Source: Welwitschia mirabilis (lineage: Eukaryota; Gnetophyta; Gnetopsida; Welwitschiales). Taken from it: 64,000 nucleotides of DNA. The DNA lies in NCBI GenBank assembly GCA_051453625.1, contig JBOZIK010000001.1:80224366-80288365 (forward strand). The letters are read 5' to 3'. A program made the position numbers and the translations under genes. The notes under the pieces are model-generated. The model saw only the letters and a program-made list of their open reading frames with translations, had not been told where the DNA came from and made no database searches. Shown one piece after another: positions 1 to 10,746 of this stretch; position 1 is the first letter of the stretch; each line of letters begins with the position of its first letter.

Positions 1-234
1 AATAGCTAATCTTCTTTGCAACTTGCTAAAAATCCAATTCTACATGAGCGAACCAAACACATAGAATTGGATTGTCACTTCATTCGTGACAAATATTTGG
101 ATGGTTTTTTTGGACTGCATTACTTGTCTTTCTTTGAGCACCATGCAGACATTTTTACCAAGCCGTTATATGGGCAATCTCATTATCATCTTCTCCGCAA
201 GTTGTGGGTTTCATTCTTACACCCTCTAACTTGA
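1..234 (+). pseudogene. Ty1/copia pol, C-terminal end of RNase H (fragment)
   Basis: This is the last ~75 codons of a copia polyprotein, from the RNase H domain that removes RNA from the RNA/DNA hybrid during reverse transcription. The reading frame shows the diagnostic tail: a KHIELDCHFIRDK block followed by ADIFTKPL, then a terminal stop at 232-234. The rest of the element lies left of the window. A polypurine tract and LTR follow directly, so this is the true 3' end of the element. The short LTR and the CHFIRDK wording suggest a short-LTR copia lineage (Ale-like), which is inference. The visible part is open, but nothing can be said about the missing part. Confidence 0.88.
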
Positions 235-241
235 AGGGGGG
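234..241 (+). other. Polypurine tract of the copia element
   Basis: Eight purines (AAGGGGGG) lie directly after the pol stop and directly before the TG that opens the LTR. This is the usual position of the primer for plus-strand DNA synthesis. Confidence 0.8.
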
Positions 242-439
242 TGTTGGAGCATAGAGAACTTTGGTATTTTAAGTAAAGGAAAATCAGAGCTTACATGTGC
301 GAGGCTAAGCTGTAATTTCTCTAGTTTGTTAGAGTTTATTAGGCCTCCTTTATCTATTATAGATGTATATATATGTTGTAACCAGAAATCCTTGTTCAAG
401 ATTTGGGGGAGAAATATACAAACAGAGTTTTCATCATCA
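242..439 (+). repeat. 3' LTR of the copia element
   Basis: The sequence starts TGTTGGAGCA right after the polypurine tract and reaches a plausible CA end near 439 (447-448 is possible). It contains a TATATATATG stretch at 367-376 that could be the LTR promoter or polyadenylation region. At about 200 bp it is typical of small copia LTRs. The matching 5' LTR would lie outside the window, so the end is uncertain by about 10 bases. Confidence 0.75.
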
Positions 440-499
440 CAGATATCAATTGTTCCCCATTTTTAATCTGCAACGATTGATCCAGTTTCAGAGTCTTCA

Positions 500-2895
500 A
501 CAGTTGTAGCTTTATTGGTCTCGTTTAGCATAGTAATCTGAAGATGGGTTCATCTCAAATGATTTATATCTCTTTATGGTATCTTGCCTTTAAAATGTTG
601 CTGTTGAAATACCACACAAAGTTTTAAGTAGTAGGATAAGATCAATTCCACGTTCTGGACCGTCTCAGCCATATCATTTTGTTTCTTTGTAATTTATTTA
701 AGTAAATAACCAATGTTTGCAGTAGATAATGATGAGTAGTGATTTATTAGAACTTTTTAATTTACTTTATGATAACTTTTCTAAAGTTCAAGTTTATGAA
801 ATGCTTATTAAAAACGTTTGGATGATATAGTTAAAAAAGTTTGGTAGCTATTAAAAGTATGAATTTTATTAATTTCATGTTGACTTTCTAATTTTGAAAT
901 GAATTTTACTTTAATAAAATCAACACCCATCACTATGAAATATAATAATAACAATGAAGAAATCATAAGTAATCGCTATTGGGTGATAAGCAACGATTTG
1001 TGTACAAAATTAATTGTGTGGATTTTTATGGGATGATGAATGATGATCAAATGTCATTAAAAAAAAGAAAACAAAGAAAAAAGAAAAAAAAGACATGGGT
1101 AGACAATCTAGCCATGTCAAACAAGGGCTCAATATCATTAAATTATAGATGGAATTTATCTACTAATGTAAGTTTTCGTGTTCTTGACTTTATAACATAT
1201 TTTTCCATGTAACTATACTTATAAAGTTGTGTTAGGATTAGGAAATACTAGGATAACTTCCTTTCTATGATCGAAGCCTAACAAAAAGGAATTAGTTGTG
1301 TTTAATATGTTAGATTCACTAGTAGCGAGGGCAAAAACCATAATAATACATAGTCAATATGAGAAAAATAATCCTAAATAAATAAATCACTTACAAGAGA
1401 GTTTCAATGGATGTTATAGTACTTAATCAAAGATTACACTAATGGAAATAAGTGACTTCAATCAACTTATGCATGATACAATTACAAAATAAGTGAAATA
1501 AGCTTGAAGGTTTATGGAAAAGATTGTAAATGAATGTACTGAATTGATTATGTTGAAAGAAGTAAGACGTAAATACACATCTAAGTAAATTACCTCCTAA
1601 AAGCGAGGTTTGTGGAGATTAAAACTTGAAGCTAAAACCTAATGCCTAATGATTTATAGTCTTAATATTTTCTCATAATAAGATCTTTAAAATGCTTTCC
1701 TATGAACATAAGATAGAAAAAGGATAGGACTATATTTATCTTATAATAAAATCTTTAATATGTTTTCCTATGAACATAAGCTAGAAAAAGATTGACCTAT
1801 ATCTTCCTATCTTTTTGTCATTAGTTGTCTTTTATAAACTTTTTGCTACTATTTTTCTTAACAAATATCTGTTAAGAGTGGGATAAATTGTAAGTGTTTT
1901 TTTTTTTTAAATCTATGGTAAGCTTTATAGAAATTAAAAATAAAATTAGGAAAGAAAATTATTTTTTTAAGAATATATAATTTTATATTAAATTAGAAAC
2001 TCCAAATAGTACATGATGTAAAATAACAATGTTTCATGTGATAAATGGAGACAGAGGGTAGACAATGTGATTAATACTTAGAGGATTTCCATACACAATA
2101 GTAATATAATGAGTTTGATTTAAAAATTTACATCTAATTTTGTAAGACTATCATGAAAATCTCATATGATTAACACTTCCAAATGAGGAAAGAATGATGA
2201 CCAAAGAGTAGATTCCCATGAAAATTTAGATTTAGGTGGACTCAAATAAGTGGTTTCACTTCTAAAGAATAATGCTCATCATTGTCAACTATATCCTTTT
2301 TACTAACCTCATTAGGTGTATCATCATCTCATTCTTTGCTTGATGTGTTATTACCTTTTTCTTCATCACTATCAAATGGAGAATCCTACAAGAGAGTGCT
2401 TTGCAAAGAAGCAAATAGTATTCTAATCCAAGCTTGTAACTAGATCTGGCTTGTGTAGATTAGTTATAGAGGAACTAAATGAGGCCCTCATGCTTAATGT
2501 TTTTCCTACTAAATTTCTTTCTCTAAAAGAGTCATTTAAAAAGAAAGAAAGATTTATGTGAAACTTAACTGTCATGGACATTAGAAAATATAAGTAAAGT
2601 TTTATAAATTTGTTAAGCTAGTCTACTAAGGTAAAGTATTTCTAAATCAGAATGCACCATTATTTGTAAGGTTCTAAAAATTCATTTCTAGAGCAGTGGT
2701 CTTCTAAGTTTTTTAACACTCAACTAATTAATAATAATTATTTATAAGAGATTTTGCTTTTTTAGCTTTTCTAATTTTATAGCCTTTTAAATCAAATTTG
2801 ATTACCTTTTTTGATGTTTCCACTGACATAAATTATGGTTCCACAGACTCAAGTTCATGCTCCATCCTAATTGTTGACAAAGTTTATAGAAATGC
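500..2895. repeat. 2.4 kb direct duplication, copy 1
   Basis: This block matches 11071-13446 almost end to end in the same orientation, with an offset of about 10570 falling to 10550 through small indels. Shared landmarks are CAGTTGTAGC at 501 and 11071, the ATGGGATGATGAATGA stretch near 1028 and 11622, the shared A/G-rich stretch near 1060 and 11660, and the ATGAGGAAAG segment near 2184 and 12731. Identity looks like 85-90% by eye. The open frames at 979-1212 and 11613-11849 are shared but dominated by low-complexity Lys/Arg codons, and I do not regard them as genes. Copy 1 begins about 60 bp after the copia LTR. Copy 2 continues without a break from the CpG-rich island. Confidence 0.9.
2160..2869 (-). 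pseudogene. Possible fossil of a spliced host gene (copy 1)
   Basis: On the minus strand, 2869-2806 reads as a short coding-like exon ending VETSKK, followed by a GT donor. After a ~420 bp AT-rich gap comes an AG acceptor and a second exon-like stretch, 2385-2242, starting DSPFDSDEEKG and rich in acidic residues. It has one internal stop at the codon after SSKE. A further coding-like segment, reading FSWESTLW, lies at about 2228-2190. The same frame exists in copy 2 (13414-13351 and 12935-12791) with mostly conservative changes, and the internal stop is TGA in copy 1 but TAA in copy 2. I do not recognise the protein. A chance open frame is possible. Confidence 0.3.
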
Positions 2896-2999
2896 TATGG
2901 TTAAGACCCTTAAATGTCTCCACAATATTTCTTCAAGTTATAGTTGCAAACAAATTGTAATTTTGGTTAGTTTTCATTAGACTAGAAGGGTTTTACTTG

Positions 3000-3320
3000 T
3001 TGAGATTTTTCTATTTTAAGTAACTTTACCTGTCGATTATGCTTTGGTGCATCTCCACGCCTAGGAGTATTCTTAATCCAGCTGCTCTTGCTCCTATGTC
3101 ATCTCCTCTTATTGTTGCTCTTGCACGTGTATTGCTACACTACCATTACTTACATTCGCTGCTCCCCCCAAGCACCACGCTTGCCTGACTAGCTGCTAGT
3201 ACCTTACCTTTTGTTTCTAGATCATAAGAATGTCACTTTTGCCCTTTTTGTTTCATTGAAAATTTAGTGCACTTGAAAAAAAATCTTTTCCCAGTATTTT
3301 TTTTGGAGTTACTTAAGCAC
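3000..3320. other. Non-coding, C-rich stretch
   Basis: This is locally C/T-rich sequence with no open frame over 60 codons, no LTR ends and no recognisable domain. Nothing can be assigned. Confidence 0.5.
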
Positions 3321-3326
3321 CAATGA

Positions 3327-3398
3327 AGCATTGGTGTAATGGTGAAATCAGTTATTTGTAAATTGAATGGTTATGAGTTTGATCCCACATGGTGGAAA
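3327..3398 (+). repeat. tRNA-derived SINE-like head
   Basis: A box-A-like TGGTGTAATGGT and, about 40 bp on, a box-B-like GAGTTTGATCC have the spacing of an internal RNA polymerase III promoter. No cloverleaf can be closed, so this is not a working tRNA. A similar pair occurs at 33836-33910. Confidence 0.4.
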
Positions 3399-3399
3399 A

Positions 3400-5450
3400 A
3401 GTTAAATTTTTTAAAATTTGTGCTAGCTACTTCTATTTTATGCACACATGCAGGATTGCTTATCCATTGCTCATCAATTTTTAGCTTTTCTGCACATGTG
3501 TTTAGCTGAGCCATTACTCAGCCATTAGCCCTATTTTACGTACATTAGTAGTTTTAGCTTTTTTGCTATTTTGGGTTTTTTTTTTTCAATTTTCTTGGGT
3601 TTTTTAGGTAAATTTTCAAACTCGTGAGCCTCCAACTTAGTTTTTAAGCATATTTTTGTGTGTTTAAAGGCTTTGGCATAATTTTTTATAAGTTGTAAGC
3701 CCTTAACCTTATTTTTTTCTTATGAAGTCAAGTTTGGGACTTACTCAGACTATTTTTGTGATTTGAAAAGCTTGAGCTAAGTTTGGAATGTTGAGCAAGA
3801 TCTACTTAGCTTAACTATACCAAATCATACTCTATCCTCATATGTGTTTTTGGTGTTTTTTTTTCTTTTCTCTTTTTCACACTAAAATTTTATTTTTCTA
3901 TGATCAAGGTTAAAATTGGAAATTACTTTTACCACTAAACACATCACATTTTACATTAGTAATAAGTCTTAGTTAGTGATAGGCATGGAGAGCCTTACAT
4001 AGACAGGGATCTGTGTTAGGCTATGCTACTCTCTAAGCTTGTTATGTAGTCTTAATTACCTTAACTATGAAGTCCAAGCCATACAGAGAGTTATGCCTCT
4101 ATTAAATAAAAACGTCTCGGGTTCCCGAAGGTTCAAATTCTTACATATGCCTTGGTAATCAAGGGTATACTAGGTGAATGTCGAAGGCATAGTGGTAGGA
4201 TCTACTTGAATTTCATTACTAAGTTAATAGAGAGTTATAAGTATAATCAACTTTTAAATTTACTGAGTTTAACATATAAGTAGATCACCAACATTGCATG
4301 ATACTCTTAGTTAAGGGGGGGATATAGCTAGGTAACCAAAACTAGCCGATGACTTGAATGTTCCATCGAGGTAATTCATATTTTTTTCCTTTTAATCCCT
4401 TAGAAGACAATGGTACCATCCTTAGAGAGGATGTGATTGCTACCCAGATTCCGGAGTAGATCTTAAAAGTGATAAATTTACATTTTCATCAACTCATAAT
4501 CAAATTAGACCCCTTTGTATTAAAATTTACCTTATTACATTAAGAACTCTTTAACAAATTACCTTGTTAATTTTCATGTGTATAGATTTTTGCATGGTTT
4601 GGTGGGAGTGGGAGCGTTTGTCTTGATTGTTACACATTGTGCTTTGGATAGATCACTCAAATTTTTAGGATTGATTCTTGTGACTATACCTCTGCATCGT
4701 GACCTCCTTTTTCCTTTATTTGCATTGTGACTTGGACAGATCATTTGAACTTATGGATGAGAGCAAGATACCTTTTCAAGTGACTACATCATTTTTTTTC
4801 AATTTTTTTTATTTTTTCCTTCTTTTGGGTTTCAATGAGTTTTCTTTGTGTGTAGGGTAAATTATCTTTTCAATAGTGGATGTGAGCAAGATCCCTCTGG
4901 AATTCGACTTTACCTCATAAATTGTCAACCCTTTTCTCTCTTTTTAGTATTCATCATGGATACGACATCGAAAGGCAGGTTCCAGATCTTGTCAGAGAGA
5001 TTTACACTAGTATTAACTACTGGAATAATGGCCAATCTTAGGGTCATCTTGCATGATGAACAGAGTTGGGAGGATTGAAATAAGGTATTTATGTCAATAA
5101 TGTGCATGTATGATTTCAACATAGATTTTTTCGAAATAAAGCATGTTCCTTTTCAAAATTTAGATGAAGAAAACAAAGGGAAAGGCATTGATCATAAGCT
5201 CACTAAGATAATGTGAAAATTACTGGCTAATTCACATTAAAAGTTGGCTGATAGAAGTATGACTTCTTTGCAACCTATAAGAATTAAATAATTTGGTGCT
5301 CTAAGCACTCTTAATCATGGTTCCAGTAGCAATTCAACAGGTTCTCTGATTGAGAAGGTGAGACTATCCATAGGCGACATCGTAGTACTTAGTTATAGTC
5401 TACTTTTTAAGATGTTTGTGATGATGAAAAGGGTAAAACTAGAACCAGAT
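3400..5450. other. Non-coding region with a possible SINE tail
   Basis: No supported gene. A B-box-like AGGTTCAAATTC lies at 4130-4141. The stretch 4390-4540 resembles 34000-34090 (a TTAGA-AGGAT block followed by ACCCC-TGTGTATTA-type wording), suggesting a shared SINE 3' part. Small open frames at 4848-5078 and its opposite strand show no domain. Confidence 0.4.
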
Positions 5451-5459
5451 ATAGCTTAC

Positions 5460-7043
5460 ATACATCTCATGACGATGATGATGATAAGGAGCTTCAATTA
5501 ACTTTTCAGGATGAACCAAACTCATTCAAAGCTGCTATTCAACATGATCATTGCATAAAAGCCATGTAAGAAGAATATGATAGTCTTGTCAAAAATGGTA
5601 CTTAAGGGTTGGTAGACCTTTCATTAGGACACACAGCATTATCTAACAAATGGGTTTTTCCCAACAAATATAATGCGGATAATATGCTTGAGTGACATAA
5701 ATCTTAGCTTGTTATTGTAGGCCTATGAAAAAATAAAGGACTTGATTATAATGAAGTCTTTGCTTTAATAGAGAAATGCTACCATTAGAACTGTGCTTGC
5801 TTTAACAGCATAAAAAGAATGAAAGCTTCATCAATTGGATATAAAGACTACTTTTTTTCACAGTGACTTAAAAAAGAAATTTATATGTTACAATTAAAGG
5901 GTTTTCAACTAAAAGGCAAAGAATAGAAGGTGTTAGATTGATCAAGTCTTTATATGGGCAAAAACAAGAACCACAAGCTTAGTATGCAAAGCTTGCAAAT
6001 TACCTAAGTTTCATCACATTCAGATTATGTAATTACCAAGATGTGAATGCAACATTATTCATCAAGTCTGATGGACAAAAGTCTACATATATAGTATTTT
6101 ATGTAAATGACATGCTAATAACAACAAGTGATGACAAAGATGTAAGACGAATGAAAATTACATTGAGTAAGGCACTTAATGTTTGTAATCTCAGATTGGC
6201 TGGATTCTACTTAGGCATAGAAATTGTTTAGAAAAAGGATGGAGTCTTCTTAATCCAAAAGAAGTACATTAGAGGTATGATCTAGAAATTTGGACTAGAA
6301 GATGCAAAATAATTTGTAATACCTTTAGAGAAAAATGCCAAGATATCTATTGATAAAAACTCATAACCTGCAAATGAATCAAAATATAGAAGTATAGTAG
6401 GAAGTCTGATTTATGTAATCAACATTAGACCAGATATATCATATGTTGTTGGTGTGTTATTAAGATATCTTCATGCATCTAGGGTTAATCATCTAAACAC
6501 TACAAAGATTGTACTAAGATATCTAAAGAAAACAAAATATTTATGACTCACGTATACAAGAAATTCACAATTTATCCTCAAGGCATACTCTGATTCAAAT
6601 TTTGTTAGAGAAAACTGATACCTCATTATTCACATTAGGGTATATCATGTTCTTAAGAACATCAACTTTTTCTTAGCAACCAAAGCGTTAGAAAACTATT
6701 GCTCATTCTTTTGCCAAAGCCAAATATATAGTTGCATTTGAAGCATGTAGAGAGATTGAATGACTAAGAAATTTATTAGAAGTAATGAACCTAAAATAGA
6801 TCAAGGCAATAGAACTCTTCATCAATAATTGATCAACATGTTTCATAGAAAAAGATCTAGTGCATCATATAGGATAAAACACTTTTGTATTAAGATCCAC
6901 AAATTTCTAGAACTCATACAACATGAACTTATTACACCAGTATATTATCCAACCATAGAACAGACAACAGATATTCTTACTAAATCACTTGGTCAAGAGA
7001 AATTCTATTATTTTAAGTCCAAGATTGAATTGACAATGAGCTA
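5460..7043 (+). pseudogene. Ty1/copia pol remnant: linker, reverse transcriptase, RNase H
   Basis: Decayed polyprotein of a second copia element. In order: an acidic linker and EPNSFKAAIQ (5515-5545); EEYDSLVKNGT and NKWVF (5571-5660), the usual entry to copia RT; DYNEVFA (about 5740); the catalytic block at 6043-6231, reading YVNDMLITTSDD where YVDDM is expected; and RNase H from about 6560 with AKAKYIVAFEACREIE near 6715 and TDILTKSLGQEKF at the end (6829-7044). There are many stops and frameshifts, and the first catalytic Asp is Asn. Integrase, protease and gag are not recognisable upstream and no 5' LTR was found, so the element is 5'-truncated. Confidence 0.88.
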
Positions 7044-7120
7044 ATTCAAAGTCATTTTCCTTTTTATACATTATGGGCTTGATTTGACTTTCGAGTCTCT
7101 GATTAGAGTTACATTTAATC

Positions 7121-7250
7121 CTAGTACTACAGGATGTGTAGTACAAATATGACCTAGTACTACGGGATGTGTAGTACACATTTTGGCCTAGCATTACGGG
7201 ATGTGTAATGCACATGAATAAACCTATCTGCTATGGGATGTGTAGTAGTA
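7121..7250 (+). repeat. Four tandem hairpin units in the copia 3' region
   Basis: Four units spaced 33, 34 and 37 bp each hold a 7-base stem, a 7-base loop (RGGATGT) and the return stem. Stems: 7124-7130/7138-7144 (GTACTAC/GTAGTAC); 7157-7163/7171-7177 (same); 7191-7197/7205-7211 (GCATTAC/GTAATGC); 7228-7234/7242-7248 (CTGCTAT/GTAGTAG, closing with two G-U pairs in RNA). Unit 3 changes two base pairs on both sides, so pairing is kept. The array lies between the end of pol and the polypurine tract. Confidence 0.9.
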
Positions 7251-7382
7251 AATTAATTGCTTCTTCTATGAAGTAGTTTCCTTACATTGTAACTCCTTTC
7301 CAGAGGTTTTATTGTAGGTCGCATTCCTGAGATTTTTCTCGGGGCACTCTACTTTTCCCTTGGAAGAGAGCGTATTTCAATG

Positions 7383-7394
7383 TTGAGGGGGAAA
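7383..7394 (+). other. Polypurine tract of the second copia element
   Basis: A purine run (TTGAGGGGGAAA) ends one base before the TG of the LTR-like sequence, the expected place for the plus-strand primer. Confidence 0.7.
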
Positions 7395-7395
7395 T

Positions 7396-7558
7396 TGCTA
7401 AGGCTCATACATACCATGGTCCCACACCTAGGGATACATGAAAACCCTAATGATGTACTTGTCTATTTAAGCAAGCTCTTTGCTGAATAAGTGGAGAAAT
7501 AAAATTTTGATTTGGAAATCTTATGTTTGTTGATTTTTGACACTCTTGTTTCCTAACA
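7396..7558 (+). repeat. 3' LTR of the second copia element
   Basis: It opens TGCTAAGG and closes CCTAACA, which are imperfect inverted repeats of each other, giving TG...CA termini as expected of an LTR. It is 163 bp long and follows the polypurine tract. An AATAAGTGGAGAAATAAAA stretch (7487-7505) could serve polyadenylation. No second copy was found, so the boundary rests on structure alone. Confidence 0.7.
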
Positions 7559-7559
7559 T

Positions 7560-8300
7560 CACTCTTATATTTATGATAGACAAGAATATGCCATTGTGCT
7601 TGATCTTGGACCACACGAGCACTCATGTCTATGACAGACTATACCCTTATGCTTAACTAGAAAGTGAAAGCTATATGATTTAACTTTAGTACTTATGCTT
7701 TCCCATGAAGTTATTATGTTAGTGAATGCTATGTGCCATTCCTAAATCTCTCATATAATTTCATTTTCTATTACTCATTCCTATTGTGCTTGTTTTACTG
7801 AGAGCTTTTGACATCTATCTGTGTGGAAGAATGATACCGGGATTGTACTACAAATGGAAGTCCTAGGATTATTGGTCAAAGTTGAGTTTGGCCACGCAAA
7901 ATTTATATCACTAAGCAATCTTACTACTTCCCATACATTAACGACAGATACAAGCATAGCCAAATTTCACCATGAATAGTTTCGAATAAAACCTTAATGT
8001 TATCTCTCAAAGAATATTTATATATTATCATATAATCATCGCTCTTCAGAGAAGCATTTTTCAAATTTACTTATAGTTAAAAGTCCTTGAAGTGTTATGA
8101 AAATACAAGGAAACTACTCTAGAATACCCTAAACTTTATATGACTCACTTACATCTATATTAAAGAAAACCTTAAGGTAAATGCATGCTTAAAATTATTA
8201 ACTTAAAAGGAAACAAGTATAGATTGTATAGTAAATTTTGTGTCAGACAAGTTGAAACATTCTGGTAATACAACAACATAGAACCAACAAATCAAGAGAC
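7560..8300. other. Non-coding, nothing recognised
   Basis: AT-rich sequence without a supported open frame. The minus-strand frame at 7781-7963 has no recognisable domain. Confidence 0.5.
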
Positions 8301-8665
8301 AAACAATCCACAAATCCCTTTCTCACCCTTATACAAAAGTAGTAAGTGTTCGTATTTCTAAATAAGATGGGACTTACGAATCAGTTTGTCACCATTTTAC
8401 CGATGCAACAAATATTGCTTTATTTAGTCAAGGTCAAAAAAAACAAGTCCCTGTTTGGCTTAAGGAAAACTTCACCAAAATAAGGTAGCGTCTCAAACAT
8501 ACTCTCCTCAAACAAAAACCAACAAACAGAACCCGTCTCTCGGCCACAAGCTACACTGACTTTGACAACCATTTCCGATATCATATAAACCTTGGAATCG
8601 TTATTTGAAAAAAAATGGAAATAAGAGGGTGGGGTCCACATATGTGCAAAAGAAACAAAACATTC

Positions 8666-8714
8666 TCGACAGCCTGTCGCGTCTGTTACTAGACAGGTGG
8701 GGTCCCCTTTGTTC
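8666..8714. promoter_or_regulatory. Dyad elements upstream of the CpG-rich peak
   Basis: A CCTGTC/GACAGG inverted repeat spans about 8673-8697. A second GGTGGGGTCC at about 8696-8705 (the first is near 8629-8638) merges into the GGGGTCCCC palindrome. Sequences of the GTGGG-CC kind are bound by plant TCP regulators, but no transcript is shown here. Regulatory function is inference. Confidence 0.3.
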
Positions 8715-8778
8715 AGTGTGTCTTGTCTACTCGCATTTAAATCTAAATAATTGTAATGTTGTGAATTCTAAGTGAAGG

Positions 8779-8970
8779 ATGCTGCGAAACGTAGGGAGCA
8801 CCGGCGCCGCAATGCAAAGGAACGGCGCCAACGGCAGGGCGAGGGCCCCTCGTCTCATCCCGCAACGAGGCCGTATCTTCTCTCAAATCATGTCGTGCGT
8901 TGTTAGCAGCATTGGCGCCTGTCTCGCTTGCAAAGGGGAGCAAGTCCACTGCGAAGACGGAACAGAATGA
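8779..8970 (+). CDS. Hypothetical 63-residue protein in the CpG-rich peak
   Basis: Open frame of 63 codons from ATG to TGA in the most GC-rich part of the window. The first half is Arg/Gly/Ala-rich and basic. The second half, from an internal Met at about residue 38 (MSCVVSSIGACLACKGEQ), is short, hydrophobic and holds four cysteines. I do not recognise a family. The opposite strand is also open over the same span (8743-8973), a common effect of GC-rich composition, so the frame may be meaningless. No clear TATA box or splice site fixes the start. Possible small gene or first exon. Confidence 0.25.
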   Translation: MLRNVGSTGAAMQRNGANGRARAPRLIPQRGRIFSQIMSCVVSSIGACLACKGEQVHCEDGTE

Positions 8971-9429
8971 CACGGAGCCTTTATCTGTTGTGACTTTCGA
9001 GGTTATGCCTTCTCCTTGGGACTCCGACAGCCTTTTCCTGTTGATTTTCGGTATTCTTCACTCTTTCTGTTAAATTTCGTACTCGATCGCATGTATGCGA
9101 ACGTTTGATTCCAGGAGTTGTAATCAAGCAGCCTGAGATTGCTTGATGCTAAAATTATTGTTATTTTGAAGCCGTTTATGTTGACAACGGAACAAGCGTG
9201 TTAGCTTTTGTGATGTAATCTGTTATCGGATTCCTTGAGAAATTAAGAAGGATGCAACGCGCTTCAGTGCACGAAAGCGTATAGTTGAGTTTGTTTGAAT
9301 AACGTCGTCGTCATTTGATTCATGAATAGGTCTCATGCAGCTTTCTTACGCGTTTGGCATGGATCTTTGGAAGGGATATGTAATGTTTCCATGCGGAACA
9401 AAATATTCTAAAGAAAGAACGCACTGGGG

Positions 9430-9893
9430 AAAAGACCTCATTGAATTAGTGACGCAAGTTTTAGTTCTACATGCAAGTTTCACAATTTCTGAAACAAACG
9501 AACGAAAGCAATATTATGCGTAAAAGAGGCTATAGCAGAACTACGTTGTTTTGCACTTTTGCTGCAGAGATGGTAATTCAACGACATATACGTTCATGAC
9601 TAGATTTGTTACAGCTTTTCTACACGTTTTTCCCGAACCCTCTGAAGCGCTGAGAAATGTTAGCAACCCGAACAAAGGATTTCTAGTAAGGGCCGCATAA
9701 CCGTTCTTAGAGTTTGCGCGTTGTCAAAATGACGTCGTTGAGTTCAGGACGCAAGTTTTAGTTCCACATTCAACTTTCAAAATTTTGAAACTTTTACCCA
9801 ATGTCGTGGAAAGCAATACTTTGGTGATGCTTTAGCGCAGCTACACGGTTTTGTTGCGGCTGTTATGATAATTGTACGACACATTCATTCAGC
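9430..9893 (+). repeat. Diverged direct duplication inside the island
   Basis: Unit 1 (about 9430-9600) and unit 2 (about 9727-9893) share the order TTGA(A/G)TT, GACGCAAGTTTTAGTTC, TTTCA-AATTT-TGAAAC, AAAGCAATA, TAGC-CAGCTAC, TTTTG-TGC-GC and AACGACA/TACGACA. GACGCAAG lies at 9451 and 9748, an offset of 297 bp. No open frame spans both. This is an old local tandem duplication. Confidence 0.75.
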
Positions 9894-10044
9894 AAACTTA
9901 ATTAAGAAACAAGCTAAGAATGGCGATATAAAAGTGTTCAAGTTTCTTCTGCATAATGCAAGTGTGCCTTCCTTTACAATTAAAATTTCAAACTCTCTTC
10001 GTCTGATTCCAAACGTCTATTTTCTAGTTGTACGTTCACCCTAA

Positions 10045-10335
10045 TTATTTTGAAGCCATGGAATTTTGAGTATAATCGTCAGTAGCAAGCTTAAAGAATG
10101 TGTCGGTTCTGACGGAGCTTTGAAAAGAAGTGCTAGACGGAAACGCATCAAAAATTAGGTAGAAGATAGGGAATTCCCTTTTTATCAACAATTGAAAAAT
10201 CTGTAACACACCCTTCCTGCTCTCACACGCAGACGACCAGGACAAAGAATAGAACAAAATTCTAATCATCAAGAGACATAGAAAGGGCATGATCTCAAGC
10301 AATGGGAAATCATTCAAGCGAAGAGTGCTAACCAT
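10045..10335 (-). CDS. Hypothetical 96-residue open frame, doubtful
   Basis: Open frame on the minus strand in the CpG-rich island, mostly hydrophobic in its first half, with no motif I recognise. It overlaps no transposon sequence. Length alone is weak support, and no partner exon was found. Listed because it is the longest complete frame in this non-transposon island. Confidence 0.15.
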   Translation of the reverse strand: MVSTLRLNDFPLLEIMPFLCLLMIRILFYSLSWSSACESRKGVLQIFQLLIKREFPIFYLIFDAFPSSTSFQSSVRTDTFFKLATDDYTQNSMASK

Positions 10336-10598
10336 TGACTGATGAATTCAAAACCGAAGAATACTACTGAAATTGTTGGCACCAAAGGCAAGAAAACACG
10401 TTAGGTTTTGACTATCTTCCAGCGCGGTTGAGCGCGCCAATGCTTCGTTTGAGCAGTTTACAGTGGACCAAGTGGAAAACCGCGATTGACAGATATAATA
10501 GACTGCATGTTATCCTTCTTGTATTCCTTCTTTGTTGAAGTAGGAAAAAGGCACACGCGTCCTCGCAAGGAGGCCAAGAAATTCCAAGCTTACTCACT

Positions 10599-10746
10599 GT
10601 ACAGTAGCGAATAATTTTTTATGATCAGGATCCGGAAGATTTAGTGTAATCAGAGAGCATAAGGGTCCACCGTGTACATTAGCGTATAATGTTTTATGAC
10701 CAGGATCCGGATGACTTGGTGTAATCACAGAGCGTAAGGGTCCACC
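10599..10746 (+). repeat. 74 bp tandem repeat, two units
   Basis: Unit 1 is 10599-10672 and unit 2 is 10673-10746. Both run TGTACA-TAGCG, TTTTATGA-CAGGATCCGGA, AGTGTAATCA/GGTGTAATCA, AGGGTCCACCG. About 12 differences are visible between them. The units carry GGATCC and GGTCCACC motifs and sit in CpG-rich DNA, so a regulatory or minisatellite role is possible. Confidence 0.9.

Noticed and set aside
979-1212. 77-residue frame, with a relative at 11613-11849
   Set aside because: It is shared only because the DNA is duplicated. The middle is low-complexity Lys/Arg and the lengths and ends differ between copies.
3327-3398. Functional tRNA gene
   Set aside because: Box-like motifs are present but acceptor and anticodon stems cannot be formed.
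6985-7215. Minus-strand frame with repeated YYTS wording
   Set aside because: It is the antisense reading of the hairpin array and of the copia RNase H end.
7121-7250. CRISPR-like array
   Set aside because: Only four units, spacers of about 12-16 bp that are not unique in the CRISPR sense, and plant nuclear context.
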